From contig JBCBKL010000008.1 of assembly GCA_038521825.1 (NCBI GenBank), positions 65,336 to 129,335 of the forward strand: a stretch of DNA of 64,000 bases, written 5' to 3'. Positions within the stretch are counted from its first letter, which is position 1. Each line of letters begins with the position of its first letter. A program made the translations under genes and the position numbers. The stretch comes from JBCBKL01 sp038521825 (GTDB lineage Bacteria > Pseudomonadota > Alphaproteobacteria > Rhodobacterales > Rhodobacteraceae). The notes beneath the pieces are model-generated. The model was not told where the DNA came from, made no database searches, and was given only the letters and a program-made list of their open reading frames with translations. Below are positions 23,846-32,750 of this stretch, piece by piece.

Positions 23846-24765
23846 TTGAGCGGAATGCGCACCTGCCCCACCCCCATGATGCGCAACGGAACGGATGCGT
23901 TTGCCGGTGGCTCAGCCCCGATGACGAGCATTTCCTGCGCATCGAAAGTCGCCGCGAACCATGCCGCCAGCGCAACAGCATCGCACGGCTCAGCCGACGG
24001 GCCATCGACCGCATCAAGCACGATCTTCGATGGGGCCCAGACACTGATCTGCCCGTTCTTCATAGCCCAATCAAGCTCGGTGCGGGTGCCAACAACCATG
24101 CAACGCTGATCCTGCGCTGCAAGCACCCAGGCATTTTGTTCGATGGCAAGCAGATCGATCCTTCGCTGAGCCATCGGGTGCGCCGACGGGGGCGCGGCAA
24201 CGTCTGCGGCACCCACGCAAAAGATAAGCGGCCGCCCCGATTGCTCCAACTGGTCGATCCAGTCCGACAAGAGCGGTGACACAATCGCCTCGTTGGACAG
24301 ATAGACGAGTTCAGGGTGCGGCACGTCGGGCGATTCCACCGGGGCAACCGCGGCGCGGCTGCGAACGATTTCAACGCCCAAGGCTCCGGGGCCCCGATCA
24401 AGCTTTTCGACCCGCACAAAGGCCCGCATCGCCTGCGGTTCAAGAAGGATCAGTTCGGCCACCCGGTCGGCCAGTGTTTCGAGGAGGTTCAGCCGCTCTT
24501 CAGTCAACGCCAGATCGATCGCCTCGGTCACACGGTCATAGCTGAGTATCCGATCCACGTCGTCATCAACGGGCGCCGTGACCGGACGCACCTCGACCAC
24601 GATGTTGAACCGGATCCGCTGGGTGATCCCACGTTCGGCCTGAAACGCGCCGATCTCGACGCTGACAACATGATCTCGCACCGAAATCCGATCTACGGGC
24701 GCATCGGCCGTTGCCTCCGCACGCTCGGACGGATGGGAAAACGCAAGATGGATCTCAGAGGCCAT
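23842..24765 (-). CDS. folB: Dihydroneopterin aldolase FolB with a long C-terminal extension
   Basis: Residues about 20-130 form FolB: ISVRDHVVSVEIGAFQAERG at the start, LSYDRVTEAI in the middle and ETLADRVAELIL with VRVEKLDRG at the end. FolB splits dihydroneopterin in folate synthesis. Typical FolB has about 120 residues, whereas this protein has 307. The last 170 residues (from about DVPHPELVYLSNEA) are a separate, soluble domain with no family I recognise. The gene opens a folB-folP-glmM run with ATGA overlaps. No folK gene is present, so a pterin-related role for the extra domain is possible but unsupported. Confidence 0.88.
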   Translation of the reverse strand: MASEIHLAFSHPSERAEATADAPVDRISVRDHVVSVEIGAFQAERGITQRIRFNIVVEVRPVTAPVDDDVDRILSYDRVTEAIDLALTEERLNLLETLADRVAELILLEPQAMRAFVRVEKLDRGPGALGVEIVRSRAAVAPVESPDVPHPELVYLSNEAIVSPLLSDWIDQLEQSGRPLIFCVGAADVAAPPSAHPMAQRRIDLLAIEQNAWVLAAQDQRCMVVGTRTELDWAMKNGQISVWAPSKIVLDAVDGPSAEPCDAVALAAWFAATFDAQEMLVIGAEPPANASVPLRIMGVGQVRIPLK

Positions 24766-24864
24766 GGCTCAATCACCCAAGGTTTTAGTGCGAGCCTTCT
24801 AGCGCCGCATCGTCAAGAGCGACAGGCGGAAAGGCGGCATCTGCCGTGTCAGAAACGGCAGACC

Positions 24865-25500
24865 CTACTTAGAAGCGGTCCGGTAGGTGTGGCGATAAAA
24901 GATGTGCTTACCAATGCGGGCGGTGCGGGTGTAGATCCTGCTCCAACGCGGGCGCACTGCGGTCGTGTGGTAGTGGGTGGCACCGTTCGTCAGTTCCGGC
25001 GCCTTGTCATCCAACACGGCCCGCGCGACCTTGGCCACGCGATCAAAAGCACGAGGTTCATGGATCCGCTCAGCCAGCCCGTCGCAGGTATAGGTGAATT
25101 GGCAACGGTAACGCTCACCGGTTCCCTGATTTACAACACCACAGACCGTCGCGGGAAAACGGGCGCTGTCCACCCGATTCATGATAACCTCGGCCACAGC
25201 GAATTGGCCACGCACGGTTTCGCCGCGCGCTTCGAAATAGAGCGCTTCGGCCAAACACTCCCATTGCCGACCGCCCTCTGCCACCGGCTGATTGTCGAGC
25301 CAGGCGAGCGACGGATTGAAGTTTGTACCAATATCTGGCGCCCGCAGCATGGCGCGCAAGCGCGATTGTGAAAGCGCGCTGAGGCCACGAGCCTCGGTTT
25401 GTCTCAGTTGATCGGCCAGCGCCTTGTGATCGTCAGAAGCGGACACAGGACCAGAAGCCGCAAAAATTGCGGCCAAGATAGCAGCAAGAATTACTCGCAT
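24865..25500 (-). CDS. Exported SleB-type cell wall hydrolase
   Basis: A 211-residue protein with signal MRVILAAILAAIFAASG. The mature part contains the hydrolase_2 block CLAEALYFEARGE with the catalytic Glu, VAEVIMNRV, and NGATHYHTTAVRPRW. Members cleave peptidoglycan, likely as lytic transglycosylases or amidases during wall remodelling. I chose ATG 25500; a TTG twelve bases earlier is in frame. A 7-bp hairpin at 24841-24861 follows the stop without a T run. Confidence 0.87.
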   Translation of the reverse strand: MRVILAAILAAIFAASGPVSASDDHKALADQLRQTEARGLSALSQSRLRAMLRAPDIGTNFNPSLAWLDNQPVAEGGRQWECLAEALYFEARGETVRGQFAVAEVIMNRVDSARFPATVCGVVNQGTGERYRCQFTYTCDGLAERIHEPRAFDRVAKVARAVLDDKAPELTNGATHYHTTAVRPRWSRIYTRTARIGKHIFYRHTYRTASK

Positions 25501-25637
25501 GGAGCGCCCCAAGTATTACCCAATTCGTTGGCGTTTAAATAATTTTCAGGTTTTGGTCCAGTTCCCGAGCGCGCGAATGACCAAGCGTCGCAAAAAGATG
25601 CTGCCAAAAAATCAGGCAATGCTTTAATATCAGGGAC

Positions 25638-28190
25638 CTAGCTGGCAGCCTCGGGCGCGATCTGATTTTCGATCGCAAGACGAGCGGCAGCCAGTCGTGC
25701 TACTGGAACACGAAAAGACGAGCAGCTGACATAGTCAAAACCGGCATCTCGGCAAAATGCGATTGATTCGGGGTTGCCGCCGTGTTCACCGCAGATTGAC
25801 AGGGTCAAGTCCGGTCTTGTCTGCCGGCCGCGTTCTGACCCCAGCCGCAAGAGCTCTCCGACGCCCTCGATATCGAGGGTATGAAACGGATCCTCCGCGA
25901 AGACTTGCTGCCGAACATAGTCGGACATGAACCGTCCGGCATCGTCACGGCTGAGCCCGTAGGTCATCTGCGTCAGGTCGTTGGTGCCGAAACTCAGGAA
26001 ACTGCAATGCTGTGCGATCTCGCCCGCGCGCAGGGCTGCCCGCGGGGTTTCGACCATCACACCCAGCCGGTATTCGAACCGGCTGCGCCGTTCGGTCCGC
26101 ACGGCAGCGGCGACCGCATCGATACGGGTTTGCACCAGTTCGACCTCGCGCTTTGCACTCACCAGCGGGATCATGATCTCGGGTACAACCGGATCGCCGT
26201 CGCGGCTGGCTTCGATCGTGGCCTCGAATATCGCGCGGGCCTGCATTTCGTAGATCTCAGGGATCGTCACACCCAACCGGACCCCGCGCAGGCCCAGCAT
26301 GGGGTTGTATTCCATCATCGCCTCGATCCGGCGGGTCACGTCCGACAACGGCAAACCAAGCGCCTCTGCCAGTTCACGCTGTCCGGTGCGATCGGTCGGC
26401 AGAAACTCGTGAAGCGGCGGATCGAACAGCCGGATACAGACGGGCTTGCCCTCCATGATCCGAAAAAGCTGGGTGAAATCATCGCGCTGAAGGGGCAACA
26501 GCCTGTCGAGGACGGTGCGCCGATCCTCTTCGCATTCGGCAAAGATCATCTCGCGCATCAACGTCAGACGGCCATCCTCAAAGAACATGTGCTCGGTCCG
26601 GCACAGGCCGATCCCCTGCGCATCGAAGTTGCGTGCGGTCTGGGCGTCGGCGGGCGTATCGGCATTGGCCCTGATATCGATATCGCGTACAGCATCCGCC
26701 CATTCCATCAATGCCTGAAAGGCGTCATCTTGCGCTGCCTCCAGCATTTCAGGCGCGCCCAGCAAAACCGTACCGCTGGTTCCGTCGACGGTGATCGTGT
26801 CGCCTTTGGAGATAACCCGACCGTCCCTTGCGATGATCAGCTTTTTCGACGTCCGGAACGTCATGTCGCTGACCCCTACCACACAGGGCAGGCCCATACC
26901 CCGGCCGATCACGGCGGCGTGGCTGGTGATGCCGCCCCGTTCAGTCAGAACCGCCTTGGCCGCGTGCATGCCACGGATGTCCTCGGGCGCGGTTTCGCGG
27001 CGGACAAGGATGCAAGGTTCGTTTCGTGCAGCACTTGCCTGCGCCTCGGTCGCCGAGAAGACGACCTTGCCGGTGGCAGCACCCGGGCTGGCGGCGATAC
27101 CGCTGCCAATGACGTCACGCTTGGCACCCGGAGCGACCTGCGGATGCAGCAACTCGTTCAGCGCGCGCGGTTCGATCCGCATGAGCGCCTCTTCCTTCGG
27201 AATGATCCCCTCACGGGCCAGCTCGACCGCGATGCGTACCGCCGCGCGCGACGAACGGCTAACGCGGACGCCGTCGAGGATATGCAGCACTCCGTTTTCC
27301 ACGGTGAATTCGACCTGCATCTCTTCGCGCAATTTCTCTCGCATCTGGCGGGCGTGTTGTTGCAGGGCACAGAAGATCTCCGGCACCAGCTCTTCGAGGG
27401 AGGGGCCACGGGGATCGCGCGTCAGGTAAAGGCTGTCGGAATCGCCCAAAAGCGCGTCGCGCCCCTGGCTCTGCCTCAGATACCGGCCTGTGATCTGTGG
27501 CAATCCGGTATCGGAATTGACCAGCTGCAAAACACCTGACCCGCTTTCACCGTGCCCCATGCCAAAGGCCATCTGCTGCACAATAAGGCCCAGACCGGCA
27601 TCGACCGGAGCCCCTCTGGCCTGCCTTAGAAGACGGGCCGACGTCCCCTCCCACGCGCGGGCCATCGATTTCAGGACGGCCGAAAGCTGTTCGGCCCTGT
27701 CATCGGGAAACGCCTCATCAGTTTCATCTTCGTAGGCGCGCAGCGTATGGTTGAGCGCTTCTGCGCCGTCCCCTTCGACCGCGTCGAACATATCGGGATC
27801 TAGCCGGGCGACATGCACGGCATAGGACTGAACGAACCGGGTATAGAGGGTCGCGGCGGCATCGACACCAAGCGCGCCGCACAGGCTTTCGTACCGCATC
27901 CCGTTCATGCCGATGTTCAAAACGGCGCCCGGGCCGCCCCAGTCGGGATCTTCCGAAGACGGGCGCACGCATAACAGGGCCTCGTCCGGAAACTGTTCGA
28001 GAATCGCGTCGATATCCGGCAACTGCCCCTGTGCAATCCTGTGTACCGCATCGAAAGACAGCGCAACCGTTGTGGGCACCGGCAATTCGAGGCGGGTCAG
28101 ACGCTGAAGGCACTTGGCCCGGCCGCCATGCGTGTGTGCTGCGATCGGCGCCTTGGGCGTAACAAGCGTGGTATGCGGATTATTCTGCAC
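25638..28190 (-). CDS. ppdK: Pyruvate, phosphate dikinase family protein with a divergent N-terminal domain
   Basis: An 850-residue enzyme relating PEP, pyruvate, ATP, AMP and phosphate. The swivelling-domain phospho-histidine lies in GGITSHAAVIGRGMGLPCVVG, and the PEP-binding barrel ends with CGEHGGNPESIAFC and the YVSCSSFRVPVARLAAARL helix, both typical of PPDK. The ATP-grasp half is atypical: the usual GGKGANL reads GGRAKCL, and the VRSGA region reads VRPSSED. I chose GTG 28190 because AAGGTG lies seven bases upstream and the promoter overlaps the ATG at 28265. It may be a PPDK paralog with altered nucleotide use. Confidence 0.85.
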   Translation of the reverse strand: MQNNPHTTLVTPKAPIAAHTHGGRAKCLQRLTRLELPVPTTVALSFDAVHRIAQGQLPDIDAILEQFPDEALLCVRPSSEDPDWGGPGAVLNIGMNGMRYESLCGALGVDAAATLYTRFVQSYAVHVARLDPDMFDAVEGDGAEALNHTLRAYEDETDEAFPDDRAEQLSAVLKSMARAWEGTSARLLRQARGAPVDAGLGLIVQQMAFGMGHGESGSGVLQLVNSDTGLPQITGRYLRQSQGRDALLGDSDSLYLTRDPRGPSLEELVPEIFCALQQHARQMREKLREEMQVEFTVENGVLHILDGVRVSRSSRAAVRIAVELAREGIIPKEEALMRIEPRALNELLHPQVAPGAKRDVIGSGIAASPGAATGKVVFSATEAQASAARNEPCILVRRETAPEDIRGMHAAKAVLTERGGITSHAAVIGRGMGLPCVVGVSDMTFRTSKKLIIARDGRVISKGDTITVDGTSGTVLLGAPEMLEAAQDDAFQALMEWADAVRDIDIRANADTPADAQTARNFDAQGIGLCRTEHMFFEDGRLTLMREMIFAECEEDRRTVLDRLLPLQRDDFTQLFRIMEGKPVCIRLFDPPLHEFLPTDRTGQRELAEALGLPLSDVTRRIEAMMEYNPMLGLRGVRLGVTIPEIYEMQARAIFEATIEASRDGDPVVPEIMIPLVSAKREVELVQTRIDAVAAAVRTERRSRFEYRLGVMVETPRAALRAGEIAQHCSFLSFGTNDLTQMTYGLSRDDAGRFMSDYVRQQVFAEDPFHTLDIEGVGELLRLGSERGRQTRPDLTLSICGEHGGNPESIAFCRDAGFDYVSCSSFRVPVARLAAARLAIENQIAPEAAS

Positions 28191-28214
28191 TGCGGCACCT
28201 TTCAAGTTGTCGGC

Positions 28215-28242
28215 AGAATAGGCGGTAAACGAAATGTGACAA
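28215..28242 (-). promoter_or_regulatory. Promoter for the PPDK-like gene
   Basis: On the minus strand TTGTCA (28237-28242) and TATTCT (28215-28220) are separated by 16 bases and lie about 25 bases before the GTG start. This resembles a housekeeping sigma-70 promoter and supports the GTG start over the upstream ATG. Confidence 0.5.
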
Positions 28243-28339
28243 GGGGATGAAATGGCTCTTGGCACCTACAGACCAATCTCCGGCAAGGAACAGATCGTCC
28301 CGGCCCACGCCGCTCGCGGTATTCGGCTGTAGCAGGCGG

Positions 28340-30682
28340 TTAACCTTCAATCCGGGTCAGATCCGCAACGCCCAGGCAGATCGAGCGGATCCGGCTGAGC
28401 AGGTTCAGCCGGTTCCGGCGAATTGTCTGGTTGTCGTCGTTGATCTTGACCGCCTCGAAAAACGCATCAATAGGGCCCCGCAGCCCCGCCATCGCGTGCA
28501 TCGCCGTTGCGAAATCCTGCTGCTGCATCGCGGGATTGATCCGCGCCTCGGCAGCGTCGAGTGCGGCAAACAGCGCGCGTTCCTCGTCCGTCTCGGCAAA
28601 TTTGGGATCCGCGCCAAAGGAATACTCGACCCCATCCGCCTCTTCGGCCTGGGTTAGAATGTTGTTGGCCCGTTTGAAGCCCTGGATCAGGTTTTCGCCG
28701 TCATCGGTGCCTATCGTGGCCTGCAGCGCTTGGGCCCTCTTGGCGAGGAGCGCAATGTCGTCATTACCGGGCATCGCGATACACGCATCGATAATGTCGT
28801 GCCGGATGCCCTGATCGCGCAAATAGACCTTGAGCCGGTCATGCAAAAAGCCCAGCAGGTCTTCGGTCAAATTCATGGTCTTGGCCATAAACGCCTCTTC
28901 CGCCATGCTGCCGATTTCATCCAGAACGCCTTTCATCCAGGCCGCGTTGCGGGCGGATTGATCAAGGCCACCGTCCAGAGTGCCGGCCGCCTTGGACGAA
29001 ACCTCGTGAAATCGAGCCGCATAAAAACGGTCCGATGATCGCTGGCCAAAAGCCGCTTCCAGCTCGCCAAGTTCCTTTTCGGTCTCGATAAGGTTCTCAA
29101 GATCACCCCGGGCCTGTGATACGGCAGCCTCAACCTCGCCCTCGGTGCGGATACGGGCGGCAAGTGGCCGAACCTTTTCGAACTCGAATGCTTCGGGCTT
29201 GGGGTGTTCCCCCAGCAGGATTCGGATGACCCCAAGTGCCGCCCGGCGCAGCGCGAAGGGGTCCTTCGATCCAGTCGGTTTTTCATCGATCGACCAGAAG
29301 CCCATCAAGAGATCGATCTTGTCCGCAAGAGCCACAGCAATGCTGACCGGGTCGACCGGCACGTCGTCCGAAGGGCCAAGGGGCGAGTAATGCGTATCAC
29401 AAGCCTCGGGCACACCGTCATCATGTCCGGCAGCCTCGGCATAATACCGACCCATGATCCCCTGCAATTCGGGGAACTCATAGACCATCTCACTGGCAAG
29501 ATCGGCCTTGCAGACCCGCGCGGCCTCGGCGGCGAGATCGGGTTTGGCCCCAACCAACGGCGCCAGCTTGCGGGCCAGTGCTTCGATCCGCTTGATGCGA
29601 TCCGCCTGGCTTCCCAGCTTGTTGTGGAAGGTCACATTTGCAAGAGGTGCGGCCATGCCTTCAAGGCCGACATTGGCGATCGTCCTCAAATCGTTTTCCC
29701 AAAAGAACTTGGCGTCGGCCAGCCGTGCACCCAGAACCTTTTCGTTACCCGCAAGGATCGTTGCGCCGTTGTCCGCGGTTTCCCGGTTCGCCACCGTGAT
29801 GAACTTGACGATCCGCCCCGATTTATCCCGCACGGAAAAGAACTTCTGATGCTCTTTCATCGAGGTCTGCAGCACCTCCGGCGGCAGCTCCAGGTAATCG
29901 GGCCCGATATTGCCCATCAGAACCACCGGCCATTCGACAAGGCCCGCCACCTCGTGCAGCAATCCGGCATCCTCGACAACCTCAAGGCCCTGGGCGAATG
30001 CCAGATTTGTGGCGTCATGCCAGATCGCATCGGCCCGTTCAGCAGGGTCGAGAACCACATGGGCCTTCTTCAGCTTGGCGACGTAATCATCAAAGGATCC
30101 CACGACAAAGCGGCCGGGCGCCATGAAACGGTGGCCTTCGGTTGTGTCGCCAGACGCTATTCCATCGATGTCAAGCGACACGATCTCTGCGCCCGCCTCG
30201 TCCGTCAGGATGCACAGGATCGATTGCAAAGGGCGGACCCACCGCAAGGGGCCCCCGCCCCAACGCATCGACTTGGGCCAGGGGAAATTGCGGATGGTGT
30301 TGGCCAGAACCTCAGCCACAATTTCGGCTGCCAGACGGCCCGGCTTTTCGATGGTGGCGAACAGGACGGCACCTTTGGGCGTCTCCCGCTCCTCGACCTG
30401 ATCACGTGTCAGCCCCGCGCCACGCAGAAAACCCTCGATCGCCTTTTCCGGCGCATCTGCCCGCGGCCCTTTCCGCTCTTCGCGCAGATCAGGCGACGCG
30501 GCCAGCAGCCCCTCGACCGACAGCGTTAGACGGCGCGGTGTCGAAAAGGCACCCGCGCTCGCGTAGGTCAGTCCGGCATCGACCAGACCGTCCGTCACAA
30601 GACGCTTAAGGTCATGGGCGGCACGGCGTTGCATCCGGGCCGGAATTTCCTCGGAAAAGAGTTCGATCAGGAGGTCAGGCAT
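28340..30682 (-). CDS. glyS: Glycyl-tRNA synthetase beta subunit
   Basis: A 780-residue subunit of the alpha2-beta2 enzyme. The opening MPDLLIELFSEEIPARMQ is the family hallmark, and the HD-like and anticodon-binding regions follow at normal length. It lies 27 bases after the DUF6446 gene. The alpha subunit gene glyQ is two genes upstream on the same strand, so this is a four-gene operon. Confidence 0.96.
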   Translation of the reverse strand: MPDLLIELFSEEIPARMQRRAAHDLKRLVTDGLVDAGLTYASAGAFSTPRRLTLSVEGLLAASPDLREERKGPRADAPEKAIEGFLRGAGLTRDQVEERETPKGAVLFATIEKPGRLAAEIVAEVLANTIRNFPWPKSMRWGGGPLRWVRPLQSILCILTDEAGAEIVSLDIDGIASGDTTEGHRFMAPGRFVVGSFDDYVAKLKKAHVVLDPAERADAIWHDATNLAFAQGLEVVEDAGLLHEVAGLVEWPVVLMGNIGPDYLELPPEVLQTSMKEHQKFFSVRDKSGRIVKFITVANRETADNGATILAGNEKVLGARLADAKFFWENDLRTIANVGLEGMAAPLANVTFHNKLGSQADRIKRIEALARKLAPLVGAKPDLAAEAARVCKADLASEMVYEFPELQGIMGRYYAEAAGHDDGVPEACDTHYSPLGPSDDVPVDPVSIAVALADKIDLLMGFWSIDEKPTGSKDPFALRRAALGVIRILLGEHPKPEAFEFEKVRPLAARIRTEGEVEAAVSQARGDLENLIETEKELGELEAAFGQRSSDRFYAARFHEVSSKAAGTLDGGLDQSARNAAWMKGVLDEIGSMAEEAFMAKTMNLTEDLLGFLHDRLKVYLRDQGIRHDIIDACIAMPGNDDIALLAKRAQALQATIGTDDGENLIQGFKRANNILTQAEEADGVEYSFGADPKFAETDEERALFAALDAAEARINPAMQQQDFATAMHAMAGLRGPIDAFFEAVKINDDNQTIRRNRLNLLSRIRSICLGVADLTRIEG

Positions 30683-30709
30683 TATTCACTGTCCCTTGTG
30701 GGGCATTTT

Positions 30710-31225
30710 TTAGTTGTTGTCTCTTGGCGGGCATTCTTCGCCCACGACTGTCCCGTCATAGGCTTTTTCGCCGCAATCGTTCAGCTCGTGCCAGACGTAA
30801 CCCCGACCATCTTCTGTGATGGCCACGATGCGGTCGACACCATACTGGATGTTCTTTTCGCCCAGAAACGGCAGGGCCGCACCGGATGCAAGCTCGGCCG
30901 CAATGGCCTCAGCATCAAAGCAATCGAACCAGTCGGGCGCATTGCGGGGGGTCACATCATCGAGCAACACGAAGGTTTCTGTCATTGTTGCAAGGCTGGT
31001 GGGCGTGGTGAAACAGGCCCGGAACCGGATTGGTGAACTGTCGGCATCGATCGCCTGCAGGTTTTCTACCAGCAGAGCTTCGGGTTCGTTCGAGACGACC
31101 GAAACAAGGCTGATCTCGGCTGCCTCCACCTCTTCATAGAAGCCGTAGACCTGCAGATAATAGAGCGCCAGACCGGCGATAAGAGCGCTGAGCAATATGA
31201 ATACTCCGATGATTTTGCCGCTCAT
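30710..31225 (-). CDS. Membrane-anchored protein between glyQ and glyS, DUF6446-like
   Basis: A 171-residue protein from MSGKIIGVFILLSALIAGLALYYLQVY, one N-terminal membrane segment followed by a soluble domain expected in the periplasm. Cysteines occur in FRACF, DWFDCF, LNDCGEK and EECPP and could form two disulfides. It matches, from memory, a family seen in Rhodobacterales next to glyS (DUF6446); its function is unknown. Its ATG overlaps the VOC gene stop (ATGA). Confidence 0.75.
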   Translation of the reverse strand: MSGKIIGVFILLSALIAGLALYYLQVYGFYEEVEAAEISLVSVVSNEPEALLVENLQAIDADSSPIRFRACFTTPTSLATMTETFVLLDDVTPRNAPDWFDCFDAEAIAAELASGAALPFLGEKNIQYGVDRIVAITEDGRGYVWHELNDCGEKAYDGTVVGEECPPRDNN

Positions 31226-31581
31226 CCGGCATCCTCGCCCAGGCACAGGACGTTGCCATCTGGATCGGTGACTTCGATCTCGCGCATGCCATATTCAGTG
31301 ACGGTGGGCCCGACAACGGCTGTTCCGACCCCGGTGATATGGTCGACCATGTCGGACAGGCTTTCAGGATAGAGATAGACCCGCCACCGCTTGTAGTCGG
31401 CCTCGGGACCGTCCCAGGCAATGAGAAAGACCTGAGCCTGACCGGCGCGGAGGATGCCGAAGCCGACGACCGGTTCTCCGGCTTCCTGCATCACCTCAAA
31501 ACCCAGCACGTCGGTATAGAATGATCGGGCGCGTTGATAATCCGAAACCCGCAAAACCGGTGTCGCGTTCTTGTAGGTCAT
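31222..31581 (-). CDS. Glyoxalase/VOC superfamily protein
   Basis: A 119-residue vicinal-oxygen-chelate fold protein with the opening TPVLRVSDYQRARSFYTDVLGFEV and the closing GMREIEVTDPDGNVLCLGE. These resemble the bleomycin-resistance/glyoxalase branch, which forms domain-swapped dimers. Metal ligands are not complete by eye, so it may bind rather than transform a ligand. ATGA overlaps join it to glyQ upstream and the DUF6446 gene downstream. Confidence 0.85.
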   Translation of the reverse strand: MTYKNATPVLRVSDYQRARSFYTDVLGFEVMQEAGEPVVGFGILRAGQAQVFLIAWDGPEADYKRWRVYLYPESLSDMVDHITGVGTAVVGPTVTEYGMREIEVTDPDGNVLCLGEDAG

Positions 31582-32522
31582 GCCGCATCCTCCGGTTGCC
31601 AGCCACCGGCCCGCGTTTGAACGAAGGCGTCAGCGCAAAGCTTGGCCAGCGCTCGGACGCGCCCGATATAGGCCTGCCGTTCTGTGACCGAGATGACGCC
31701 GCGCGCATCGAGCAGGTTGAAGATGTGGCTCGCCTTGATGCATTGATCATAGGCTGGATGGGCCATCACGATCCTTTTGCCGGTTTTGGGATCATGGGCA
31801 GCCTCGTCCAGAATGCGCCGGCACTCTGCCTCCGCCTCTTCGAAATGACGCAGCAAAACGGATGTGTCAGCCACGTCAAAGTTCCACCGAGCGTATTCCT
31901 CTTCGGTCTGCCTGAACACGTCGCCATAGCTCAGCGCAATCGGTGTCTGCGGATCGTTGAAGGGCATGTCCATCACATGATCGATACCCAGAACGTACAT
32001 GGCCAGCCGTTCCAACCCATAGGTCAGCTCGCCTGAAACCGGGTGGCAATCGTGACCGCCCACCTGCTGGAAATAGGTGTACTGGCTGACCTCCATCCCG
32101 TCGCACCAGACCTCCCAGCCGAGGCCCCATGCACCGAGCGTGGGGCTTTCCCAGTCATCTTCCACAAAGCGGATGTCATGCAGGGCCATGTCGATTCCGA
32201 TCGCTTCGAGCGATCCTAGATAGAGCTCCTGCAGATCGGGTGGCGACGGTTTGATCAGCACCTGAAACTGATAATAATGCTGCAACCGGTTCGGGTTCTC
32301 GCCATAGCGGCCATCGGTCGGGCGACGCGAAGGCTGAACATAAGCGGCGGCCCAAGGCTGCGTCCCGAGCGACCGCAAGGTGGTTGCGGGATGGAACGTG
32401 CCCGCTCCCACTTCCATGTCGTAGGGCTGCAGGATCGCGCAGCCCTTCGACGCCCAATAGGTCTGGAGCCTCAGGATGATTTCCTGAAACGAAAGGGGCG
32501 CGTCGAATGTGGTCGATGACAT
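31578..32522 (-). CDS. glyQ: Glycyl-tRNA synthetase alpha subunit
   Basis: A 314-residue class II catalytic subunit. The blocks WASKGCAILQPYDMEVGAGT, AAYVQPSRRPTDGRYGENPN and LGWEVWCDGMEV are diagnostic. It is the first gene of the glyQ-VOC-DUF6446-glyS operon. The usual arrangement places glyS directly after glyQ, so the two inserted small genes are distinctive. Confidence 0.97.
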   Translation of the reverse strand: MSSTTFDAPLSFQEIILRLQTYWASKGCAILQPYDMEVGAGTFHPATTLRSLGTQPWAAAYVQPSRRPTDGRYGENPNRLQHYYQFQVLIKPSPPDLQELYLGSLEAIGIDMALHDIRFVEDDWESPTLGAWGLGWEVWCDGMEVSQYTYFQQVGGHDCHPVSGELTYGLERLAMYVLGIDHVMDMPFNDPQTPIALSYGDVFRQTEEEYARWNFDVADTSVLLRHFEEAEAECRRILDEAAHDPKTGKRIVMAHPAYDQCIKASHIFNLLDARGVISVTERQAYIGRVRALAKLCADAFVQTRAGGWQPEDAA

Positions 32523-32750
32523 GGGCGGTCTCGCGGCGAAGGAGAGGTTTCACTCCCTTAAGAAAGCCCGGGCAAAGGGTCAATCGGCGATCTGGCGTTC
32601 GGTGTAACACCAGACATCTGAACCGTCTTGGGCCGCAGTCTGGGATGCCCAAAGCAACACCCACGGCAATTTGCACCGTTTGCCGTTTTCATATGGGCGA
32701 ATTCCTGCTTTATGCTCACCCGAACGCGCCATTTATTGGGAACGGGCTGA

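Noticed and set aside
32558..32687. A 44-codon minus-strand frame (MKTANGANCRGC start) before glyQ
   Set aside because: No ribosome site or family and it lies in the leader between divergent genes; cannot be supported.
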